A stretch of DNA of 38,728 nucleotides, from positions 1 to 38,728 of the forward strand of contig NZ_JANEZT010000012.1 in NCBI RefSeq assembly GCF_025403405.1. The letters run 5' to 3'. This document shows, piece by piece, positions 32,507-38,728 of this stretch. Within the stretch, counting starts at the first letter, position 1; every line of letters starts with the position of its first letter. Below the pieces are notes generated by a model. It worked only from the letters and a program-made list of their open reading frames with translations, made no database searches and was not told the origin of the DNA. Source of the DNA: Frankia tisae (GTDB lineage: Bacteria > Actinomycetota > Actinomycetes > Frankiales > Frankiaceae). Position numbers and translations under genes: made by a program.

Positions 32507-35500
32507 GTGACATCGGGGGAAACGCGTGTCGGCCTGGCCGGCTGGCGTGTCGGGCAGGAGCATCGGCGGCGCCTCGACGGCTGGAAGGCGGGAACAGGTG
32601 GCCCGGCACGCACGGCCGTCAGCGCGCCACCGCCCAGCACGGATGGCGGGGACGGCGGCTCATCAGCACGCATCAGGTGCCTGGTCGGCTCGGGCGAGGT
32701 CGACCTCGGTAGCGGGCAGGCGCCGCTGGCCTCGCCGCCGGTCTCGCCGCCCGCCGCGTCGGGTCGGGGCGGGGCGGCGCACGGGCCGTCAGTCGCCCGC
32801 CGCTTCGCCCGCGCGTGCTGGGCGCTGCATCCCGACGGACGGCTGCTGTTCGCGCCCGCGTCGGCCCACGCCCGTCAGGACCTCTTCCCGCTGTCCGGCT
32901 GGTACGAGACCACGGCGGACGGCTGGCGCGTCTCGGCCGCGCGGTCCGGTGCCCCGGGGCTGGACGCGGCGGTCCAGGGACTGATCGCGCCGGCCGTGAG
33001 CGGCTGGCGGTTCGTCGGCGAGTACCGCTGCCGGGACGATGAGCGGCTGGTGGTGGTCCCGCTGAGCGCGGCCCTGGCCGACGCTGAGGATCGGCCGGAC
33101 CGGCTCGGGGTGGACCTGCTTGACGGGGTGCCCGTGCCCCTGATCTTCCGGGTCCAGCTGACCGGCACGGTGGGCACGGCCGCCTTCGGGCCGCTGGCAG
33201 CCGATCTCACCGTCGCCGACCCGGTGGCGGGCAGCGCGGATCCGGTGGAGATCCTGCTTGCCGCGGCCGAATCGCCGCCGGCCGAGCTCGGCGACGTCGG
33301 CGAGGTGCTCTGGCTGACGAGCGTTCCCGGGCTGAACCGCATCGAGACGGCGGACTATGGTCTGTCGATCTCCGCCGGCACGCTCGACTGCCGGGTGCGT
33401 GGCGGCGACGAGGCCGCGCTCGGGGTGACGGTCTCCGTCGAGGCTCCCTACCTCGGCGCGATGCCGGTGCCGGTCGCGCAGGCCCGCCTGGTGCTGCACT
33501 TCCGCCCGGATGGCACGCGGGGGCCGGCATCGTCGGGGGGCGATGGCCGCGGCGGCCGTGGTGGTCGTGGTGGTCACGGCGGTTCGGCGAGCGTGGCCGG
33601 TGCGGTGGTCCCGGCCGGTGCGGCGGGCGTCGAGGGGCACCCGGTCCGGTGGAGGGTGGAGGGCCGGCTGACCGCGCGGACGGTGGCGGCGTTCGGCCCG
33701 TCCGTCGGCTATGACGCGGCGGTGTCGGGAACGGCCGTGGCCCGTACGCCGGACGAGCTGACCGGGACCGCGTTCGAACGGCAGTGGGCCGCCGGTCGTC
33801 GCCGGCCGGGCCTGCTGCCCGGCGTCATACCCGGTGAGCCCGGCGGTGTCGGTGGCACAGCTGGTGACGACGGCTGGCGGGCCGTCCGGGACCTGGCCTT
33901 CGACCGCGTGCTGGCACACGAGCGCGCCGCCGCGACCCCGCTGCTGTACCTGGCGCTGGCGGGATGCCGTGCCGAGCAGGAACGGACCAGGTCCGATCCG
34001 CTCCGTCAGCATTCGGTCCTGATCGACGAGATGAACATCCTCACCCGTCTCGTCTCCTGCCACCGGTCCGACGACGACCCGGGTGCCCTGCTGCGGGTAC
34101 TGCGGGACAGCACGGCCGTGCACAGCACCCTGGGACGCGTGCCGTATCTGGCGCCGATCGAGCGGGCCACGGCCTCCCTCGTCGTCGCCAACCAGACCGA
34201 TGCCCTCGAACAGCGACGGCGCCAGTTGGCCGACGAGCTGGAACGGATCGACCTGCTCGACGCGTCCACCGACGTGTTCGAGGCGCTCGCGGACCTGTTC
34301 TGCATCCTCGGACGGCCGGATGCCGCGCTCGCGGCGGCGGAACGCGGCCGCGCCCGCACGCTGGCCGATCTTCTCGCGGGCGCCGCCGTGGAGGCGCTGT
34401 CCCCGGCGGCGATCCGCGCGGCGGTGACGGCGGGGGGCCGTACGGTGCTCGAGTACCTCGTCGGACCGGAACGCAGCTGGGCCTGGCTCGTGTCGCCGGC
34501 CGGGGCGATCACCCCGGTGCCCCTCGCGGTCACCCGGGCAACTCTCGACACGCTGACGGGAGAGCTGCTGGCCGCGCTGGATCCGACCGTCGCGGCCGAG
34601 CCGGGCGGCTCGCGCCCGACCCGTCATCCCACCGAACTACTGGCCAGGCTGCACGATCACCTCATCGTGCCGATCCCACCGGCTGCCCTGCCGGGTGACG
34701 GCGACGGCCTGGCGGTCGTGCCCCACGGTGCGTTGCTGCGGGTGCCATGGACCGCCCTGCTCGACCGCGGTGTGATGGGTGCCGGCTACTCGGCTGGTGC
34801 CGGCTGCTCAGCTGGTGCCGGCTGCTCAGCTGGTGCCGTCGACGGCCGCTATCTGCACGAGCGGTTCGCCCTCAGCCTGCTGCCCTCGATCGGCACGCTG
34901 GCCACCCTCGGGATCACCGCTGCGCCGCCGGCCAGACCCAGCGGGCTGCGCGCGCTGGTGAATCCCACCCCGATGCCCGCCCGCCTGCCCTCACTGCCGG
35001 TACTCGAGGAGGCCGAGGAACTCTTCCGGGATCTCTTCCCGCCGGGTGCCACCCGGGTCCACTCGCGTGCGGAGGCGACGCTCGACCGGCTGCGGGAGGC
35101 GCGGGCGGCGGAGGTGATCGTGCTCGGAACGCACGGCGTCGCAGACTGGACGCGGGCCGGCGACCGGTACATCGTCCTCGCGCCGCCCTCGGACCCCGAC
35201 CCCGACTCCGGAGCCGGCGGGAACGCGGGCTTCGTCGACATCCGCGCCCTGTCGCTGGACAGCCCGCTGGTCGCCCTGCTCGCCTGCCGATCCGGGGTGG
35301 GCCCGATCACCAGCGACGGCGTACTGGCGATCAGCCGCGCCTTCCTGCTCGCCGGGGCACGCTGCCTGCTCGCGAGCCTGTGGTGGGTCGGAGAGGAGAC
35401 CGGTCTGGAGATCGTCTGGCGGATGGTGCGGATCTGGCTGACCGAGGGGACAAGCCGGGCGGAGGCGTTTCGCCGGGCGGTGGCGGGTCTTGCGGCCGAA

Positions 35501-35557
35501 TACCGCCACCACCCGGAAAAATGGGCTGCCTTCCAGCTCACCGGCGCCTGGTCGTGA
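32507..35557 (+). CDS. CHAT-domain (caspase-like) protease
   Basis: A 1016-residue protein with a C-terminal CHAT domain of the caspase clan. The catalytic His is H876 (VIVLGTHGVADW) and the catalytic Cys is C927 (LVALLACRSGVG). The C-terminal helices with RAFLLAGARCLLASLWWVGEE are also typical. Residues from about 460 to 640 form helices like those preceding CHAT domains in other proteins (AALAAAERGRARTLADLLAG). The N-terminal 400 residues are beta-rich and unfamiliar, with a Gly/Arg-rich spacer near residue 345. The GTG at 32507 follows a G-run. CHAT proteases in bacteria act in immune and cell-death pathways, cleaving partners after a sensor is triggered. The partner here is not identified; the stop lies four bases from the convergent cyclase-fold gene. 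Confidence 0.88.
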   Translation: MTSGETRVGLAGWRVGQEHRRRLDGWKAGTGGPARTAVSAPPPSTDGGDGGSSARIRCLVGSGEVDLGSGQAPLASPPVSPPAASGRGGAAHGPSVARRFARACWALHPDGRLLFAPASAHARQDLFPLSGWYETTADGWRVSAARSGAPGLDAAVQGLIAPAVSGWRFVGEYRCRDDERLVVVPLSAALADAEDRPDRLGVDLLDGVPVPLIFRVQLTGTVGTAAFGPLAADLTVADPVAGSADPVEILLAAAESPPAELGDVGEVLWLTSVPGLNRIETADYGLSISAGTLDCRVRGGDEAALGVTVSVEAPYLGAMPVPVAQARLVLHFRPDGTRGPASSGGDGRGGRGGRGGHGGSASVAGAVVPAGAAGVEGHPVRWRVEGRLTARTVAAFGPSVGYDAAVSGTAVARTPDELTGTAFERQWAAGRRRPGLLPGVIPGEPGGVGGTAGDDGWRAVRDLAFDRVLAHERAAATPLLYLALAGCRAEQERTRSDPLRQHSVLIDEMNILTRLVSCHRSDDDPGALLRVLRDSTAVHSTLGRVPYLAPIERATASLVVANQTDALEQRRRQLADELERIDLLDASTDVFEALADLFCILGRPDAALAAAERGRARTLADLLAGAAVEALSPAAIRAAVTAGGRTVLEYLVGPERSWAWLVSPAGAITPVPLAVTRATLDTLTGELLAALDPTVAAEPGGSRPTRHPTELLARLHDHLIVPIPPAALPGDGDGLAVVPHGALLRVPWTALLDRGVMGAGYSAGAGCSAGAGCSAGAVDGRYLHERFALSLLPSIGTLATLGITAAPPARPSGLRALVNPTPMPARLPSLPVLEEAEELFRDLFPPGATRVHSRAEATLDRLREARAAEVIVLGTHGVADWTRAGDRYIVLAPPSDPDPDSGAGGNAGFVDIRALSLDSPLVALLACRSGVGPITSDGVLAISRAFLLAGARCLLASLWWVGEETGLEIVWRMVRIWLTEGTSRAEAFRRAVAGLAAEYRHHPEKWAAFQLTGAWS
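34778..34838. repeat. In-frame 18-bp tandem repeat inside the CHAT protein gene
   Basis: GGTGCCGGCTGCTCAGCT and close variants occur three times plus a partial copy, encoding GAGYSAGAGCSAGAGCSAGA. It is a flexible loop about 80 residues before the catalytic His. Copy-number change would keep the frame. Confidence 0.85.
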
Positions 35558-35561
35558 CGCC

Positions 35562-36215
35562 TCACCAGGCCCAGGCGGCGACGGTGCGACCGTCGTGGAG
35601 CAGAACGCGGACGGGACGGAACCTGTCGGCGTGGATCCGAAGATCCCGTCCGTCCGGGTCGGCCCGCCGCGGGCCGGCCGCCCGCCACCGATCATGCACC
35701 CGCAGATCGTGATAGATCCGCGGGGAGACCAGCACCTCGACATCCCCGTCGGGGTTCGGGCCCGGCGCGTCGCCGGCCCGCGGCCGTGGCTGCACGGCGC
35801 CACCGCACAGGCGCCGGACGGAGTCGACGACCTCACCGACGAAGCGTTCACCGGCGAGCATCGCGAGCCCCTCGTCCACTGCGATGCGCACCATGATCCG
35901 GTGCTGCGGTGGCCGCCGGATGTTCAGCCGCCGGGTGGCGATCCGCAGGAAGTGGGCCAGCCGCCCGATCATCCCGGGCTCGTCCATCCCGACCGCGAGC
36001 AGGACGACGGCGCCGTCCGGCTCGACCTGCCGGCTGATGTGCAGGGCAGTCAGCCCGGCCGCGCGCATGGCGGCCTCGAGCAGACCGAGGACCACGGCAC
36101 CGCGCTCGATCTCGCTCGACACCCGCCCGCGGACCATGGCACCGTCGCCGACCCGGCGCACCGCCAGCCCGAGTCGGCGAATCGCCGGTCCGACCGGGGG
36201 AAGCGGACCCGTCAC
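35562..36215 (-). CDS. Second, degenerate cyclase-fold protein
   Basis: A 217-residue protein whose pattern parallels the cyclase-fold protein at 30733: a helix (GLLEAAMRAAGL), a strand pair with an Asp (ISRQVEPDGAVVLLAVG), a helix (RLAHFLRIATRRLN) and a strand (RIMVRIAVDEG), then GERFVGEVVDSVRRLC. The equivalent of the first metal Asp is missing from RGRVSSEIERGAVV, so it is probably not catalytic. The GTG at 36215 has GGAGG six bases upstream, much better than the longer frame to 36404. It sits between the CHAT gene, convergent by four bases, and the Crp-like gene 166 bases upstream on the same strand. Confidence 0.6.
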   Translation of the reverse strand: MTGPLPPVGPAIRRLGLAVRRVGDGAMVRGRVSSEIERGAVVLGLLEAAMRAAGLTALHISRQVEPDGAVVLLAVGMDEPGMIGRLAHFLRIATRRLNIRRPPQHRIMVRIAVDEGLAMLAGERFVGEVVDSVRRLCGGAVQPRPRAGDAPGPNPDGDVEVLVSPRIYHDLRVHDRWRAAGPRRADPDGRDLRIHADRFRPVRVLLHDGRTVAAWAW

Positions 36216-36381
36216 GTGCCACCTCCGCGGGAGAACCGACGACCTGCGGGCCGTCCGGGGAGCGTGACGCAGCCGTGCGATGGTCACCCCATCATCCGAT
36301 GGGCACCGGCGTGGCCATCCATGCTCCCGGCACCGGCACACCATGCTCCCGGCATCGGCGCGGCCAGCGGTTCCCGCGGAT

Positions 36382-37149
36382 TCAGCCGGCGACTCCGACG
36401 CCATGGGCGACGCGCCGCAGTCCGGCTTCGTCTTTTATCACCAGTCCGCCCCGCGCGGACTCGGCGAGAATTCCGTCGGCGCGTAGCCGGCTGATTCCGC
36501 GTTGTACGGATACCTCGGCCGCATTGATCAGCCCCGCGAGGTCACGCTGGCTGAGGGGCAGGCCGATGACGACACCCCGGGGAAACGAGCGTCCGTGCGA
36601 CGATGACAACCGCAGGAGCAGCCGACTGAGCCGCACGAGGGTGCTGCCGGTGAGCGCGGCACGGTCATCCATCATCGAGCGGAGCCGGTCGGCCAGCATC
36701 GCCTGCAAAGCTGTGTTCGCAGCCGGATACCGGTCCAGGAACTCGCGAAACGCCACCGCCTCGATCACCCGGGCGACGACCGGCGAGATCACGGTGACGG
36801 TCGCGGAGCGCGGCGATCCACTCAGCATCGCCATCTCGCCGACGACGTCACCCGCCACGCGAAGGGCGATGAAGGCATCGTCACCACCCTCGGTCGTCAC
36901 CGTGACCTTGGCGGTCCCGGTGAGCAGGGCGTAGACGCGGGTGCTGGGATCACCCTGGTGCAGCAGGGCCCGGCCGGTCTCGAACTCCTCGTGCCGGCCG
37001 AGGGTGAGCAGGGCGGCCCTTGCCGGCGCGTCGAGCAGGGCGAGCAGGCTGCCCGGGTGCCAGCGGCCCGGCCCGCCGTTATGCGGGCGAGAATGCATCG
37101 CCGAGCCCTGACGGAGCCGATCGGAACGTGTTTGAGCGATGTCACGCAC
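36382..37149 (-). CDS. Crp/Fnr family transcriptional regulator
   Basis: A 255-residue regulator with a cyclic-nucleotide-binding domain (about residues 35-150; LLHQGDPSTRVYALLTGTAKV, GDVVGEMAMLSGSPRSATV) and a C-terminal winged helix (PLSQRDLAGLINAAEVSVQRGISRLRADGIL). The phosphate-binding segment GEMAML is followed by SPRSAT, the order and residues of Crp cAMP-binding pockets, so it may bind a cyclic nucleotide. The GTG at 37149 has a G-run six bases upstream; an ATG at 37098 is an alternative. The neighbouring cyclase-fold gene makes a nucleotide-responsive unit likely, though the ligand is unknown. Confidence 0.85.
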   Translation of the reverse strand: MRDIAQTRSDRLRQGSAMHSRPHNGGPGRWHPGSLLALLDAPARAALLTLGRHEEFETGRALLHQGDPSTRVYALLTGTAKVTVTTEGGDDAFIALRVAGDVVGEMAMLSGSPRSATVTVISPVVARVIEAVAFREFLDRYPAANTALQAMLADRLRSMMDDRAALTGSTLVRLSRLLLRLSSSHGRSFPRGVVIGLPLSQRDLAGLINAAEVSVQRGISRLRADGILAESARGGLVIKDEAGLRRVAHGVGVAG

Positions 37150-37151
37150 TG

Positions 37152-37168
37152 CTTACCCCCCCGGTAAG
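37152..37168. promoter_or_regulatory. Inverted repeat at the start of the Crp-like gene
   Basis: CTTACC and GGTAAG flank five C residues. The dyad lies directly at the GTG start, or 54 bases before the alternative ATG. It could be an autoregulatory site or a hairpin masking the G-run ribosome-binding site. Confidence 0.35.
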
Positions 37169-37398
37169 GCATCAGAGCGCGCTGCGACCGATCCGTGCTC
37201 CCGCCGACGCCTGGATCTGGTGCTACCGAAGGAGTGCCGCGCCAGGTCGACGGCGAGGGAACAGCCAGAAGTCGCCTCGGCTGGATGGGGGCAAGCGTAT
37301 CTTTACCGGGTCGGCAGCGGCGTCATGACACGGAAAACCGGCGTTCCGCGTCTGCCGAAGATTGCATCGCGCTCTCGGTGTCCGGTCGGGAAAGTCCG

Positions 37399-37434
37399 CG
37401 CCACCGCGGCAACTCGCCACCGCGGCAACTCGCC
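37399..37434. repeat. Intergenic 16-bp tandem repeat downstream of the RibD-like gene
   Basis: CGCCACCGCGGCAACT is duplicated exactly (37399-37414, 37415-37430) with a partial third copy, just past the stop of the RibD-like gene. The rest of the 289-base gap to the Crp-like gene holds no convincing gene. Confidence 0.8.
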
Positions 37435-37438
37435 GTTG

Positions 37439-38287
37439 TTACGAGTCGTGCGGGCTGCGCAGGTAACGCAGGAAGAGGTTGTCGTCCTCGATGAGCACCT
37501 GGGTCAGGCGCATCGTGGCCGGCTCGGGCCACGGCGGGCCCTCCACGATGCCCATCCGACCGGGGCCGGCCAACAGCGGCGCCACGGTCAGGCACAGCTC
37601 GTCGAGCAGGCCGGAACCGGCCAGCTGGGCGTGCAGTAGCGGGCCGCCCTCCGTGAGCACTCGGGTCATCCCCCGGTCGGTCAGGGCTGCGAGGGCCGCC
37701 GCCGGGTCGACGGTCGAGTCACCGCAGAGGACGACTTCGGCGACCGCCGCGAGCGCCTGCCGCCTGGCCGGTGGGGCGGCGTCGCAGGTGAGCACGACGG
37801 GGCGGACCTCGGCGTCGAACAGCCGGGCGCCGGGGTCGAGGCCCGCGGTCGCGGTGACCACGGCGATCGGGGGGACCGCTGCGAGGCCCGCGGCCTGCCG
37901 CCGCTCCCGCCGTTCGGGGGGGACGACCACCGGCCCGTAGTTCTCGTGGCGCACGGTGCCGGCGCCCACGAGCACCACGTCGCTGAGCCAGCGCAGCAGC
38001 TGGAAGACGCGCCAGTCCGCCGCGCCGCCCAGCGGTCCGGACCGGCCGCCCACCTCCGCGGCCCCGTCGGCGGAACTGACGAAGTTCGCCCGGACGTAAC
38101 TGGTCCGCCCCGCGGCGGGCGGGTAGGCGTAGGCCTCGTCCAGGTCGACCTCGGCCGCCTTCGCGGCGACCTCGTCGCCGACGATCGGATCATCTGCCGC
38201 GGCGGCACCGCCGGCGCCCGGCGTCGCGCGGGGCGCGGGTGTGCTTGGCCTGTCGGGGGTGCCAGGAACCGGGAGGATGCGTCGCAC
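37439..38287 (-). CDS. RibD C-terminal/dihydrofolate-reductase-like pyrimidine reductase
   Basis: A 282-residue NADPH-dependent reductase resembling the C-terminal domain of RibD, which reduces the ribosyl group of a pyrimidine intermediate in riboflavin synthesis. The signature strands are visible: YVRANFVSSADGAAEVGGRSGPLGG, DVVLVGAGTVRHENYGPV, and TRVLTEGGPLLHAQLAGSGLLDELCLTVAPLLAG. No N-terminal deaminase domain is present, so only the reductase step, or a related reaction, is likely. The GTG at 38287 is chosen over the low-complexity extension to 38524. TACAGT on the minus strand ends seven bases before it, so the transcript may be leaderless. It diverges from zapE. Confidence 0.85.
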   Translation of the reverse strand: MRRILPVPGTPDRPSTPAPRATPGAGGAAAADDPIVGDEVAAKAAEVDLDEAYAYPPAAGRTSYVRANFVSSADGAAEVGGRSGPLGGAADWRVFQLLRWLSDVVLVGAGTVRHENYGPVVVPPERRERRQAAGLAAVPPIAVVTATAGLDPGARLFDAEVRPVVLTCDAAPPARRQALAAVAEVVLCGDSTVDPAAALAALTDRGMTRVLTEGGPLLHAQLAGSGLLDELCLTVAPLLAGPGRMGIVEGPPWPEPATMRLTQVLIEDDNLFLRYLRSPHDS

Positions 38288-38294
38288 CGAGCCG

Positions 38295-38300
38295 ACTGTA
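38295..38300 (-). promoter_or_regulatory. Candidate -10 box of a leaderless promoter (RibD-like gene)
   Basis: TACAGT fits TANNNT and ends seven bases before the GTG, which lacks a ribosome-binding site. No canonical -35 is visible. Confidence 0.4.
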
Positions 38301-38442
38301 GCCGGTCGGTGGACAGTCACCCGGTTCGTCTCGTCCCTCGATCGACGGCTGTCCGGCCTGTTCGTCCTGCTCCGACCGGCCCTGGGCACTGTGAGTTCGG
38401 TCCCGTCGGCGTGCGGCGGGCGGCCCGTCCCGGACTGCTTCG

Positions 38443-38448
38443 TAGGCT
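38443..38448 (+). promoter_or_regulatory. Candidate -10 box of a leaderless promoter (zapE)
   Basis: TAGGCT lies six bases before the GTG at 38455, mirroring the arrangement on the opposite strand for the RibD-like gene. Confidence 0.35.
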
Positions 38449-38454
38449 GGCGAG

Positions 38455-38728
38455 GTGGTGCAGCGCCTCGTCGACCGCCGGCCGCAGGTGCGGCCGGACG
38501 ATCTGATCGCCGCGCTCGTCCCACCGCCGCACTTCGACGCCGTCCGCTTTGCCGGCTATCTGCCCGACCCCGCGGAGCCGAGCCAGAGCGCCGCGGTCAC
38601 CGCTCTGTCCGCGTTCGCCGACCGGGTGAACGCGGCTCCCGGCGGAGGAGGCCGTCGCGCCGGCGGCGGCCGGGGCGCCTGGCCGGGGCTGTTCGGGCGG
38701 GGGGCTCGCGGAGCCCGATCGGGTGGTG
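38455..38728 (+). CDS. zapE: ZapE/AFG1-like cell-division ATPase, N-terminus (cut by window edge)
   Basis: The first 91 residues of an AFG1-family ATPase, a P-loop protein associated with the division ring. The N-terminal pattern RLVDRRPQVRPDDLIAAL, PPPHFDAVRFAGYLPDP and EPSQSAAVTAL is characteristic of actinobacterial ZapE. The Walker A motif would come just past the window edge, after the Gly/Arg-rich stretch. Start is GTG 38455 or the adjacent GTG 38458. It diverges from the RibD-like gene, a pairing I recall from other Actinobacteria. Confidence 0.75.
   Translation, partial: MVQRLVDRRPQVRPDDLIAALVPPPHFDAVRFAGYLPDPAEPSQSAAVTALSAFADRVNAAPGGGGRRAGGGRGAWPGLFGRGARGARSGG

Noticed and set aside
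32789-34627. 612-residue minus-strand frame
   Set aside because: Opposite the CHAT gene; low-complexity composition.

Overview
The window is very GC-rich, gene-dense DNA with frequent GTG starts and long spurious ORFs opposite real genes. It looks like a high-GC actinobacterium. The gene neighbourhoods (hemE, DUF3000 and RNase D followed by a thiolase and FadB-like pair; coproporphyrin-type haem genes; a RibD-like reductase beside zapE) are typical of Actinobacteria, and a Frankia-like organism is my best guess. I saw no rRNA, tRNA, CRISPR array, transposase or phage gene.

Layout. (1) 1-7292, minus strand: a beta-oxidation pair (thiolase then a FadB-like bifunctional enzyme, the latter cut by the window edge), RNase D, a DUF3000 protein, a small zinc-ribbon protein and a DUF3817 membrane protein. 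(2) 7676-11265, plus strand: hemE, hemG/cgoX and hemQ/chdC of the coproporphyrin-dependent haem pathway. (3) 11266-12262: about 1 kb without a credible gene, ending in overlapping inverted repeats. (4) 12263-19028: a polyprenyl glycosylphosphotransferase for exopolysaccharide, then a sulfate-activation cluster: an APS kinase fused to a degenerate ATP-sulfurylase-like domain, cysQ, and cysD-cysN with overlapping codons. Together they make APS and PAPS and remove PAP.

(5) 19065-37149 is the accessory and most interesting part. It begins with a type VII-like pair, a small WXG protein followed by a 764-residue protein of unknown role. Next comes a minus-strand operon in the order DUF4407-like four-helix membrane protein, dynamin-like GTPase, giant Hsp70/actin-fold (ASKHA) ATPase, and an unrecognised 408-residue protein. 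Divergent from this operon is a nucleotide-cyclase-fold protein that seems to be expressed from a leaderless promoter. Then follow an unrecognised 270-residue protein, a 1016-residue CHAT protease with the His/Cys dyad intact, a second and more degenerate cyclase-fold protein, and a Crp/Fnr regulator. The combination of NTPases, a membrane protein, a caspase-like protease, cyclase-fold proteins and a cNMP-type regulator is what a multi-component stress, signalling or conflict system would look like. No reaction can be assigned to the whole from sequence alone.

(6) 37439-38728: a RibD-like pyrimidine reductase (minus) diverging from the N-terminus of ZapE (plus, cut by the window edge), with TANNNT boxes placed so that both transcripts may be leaderless.
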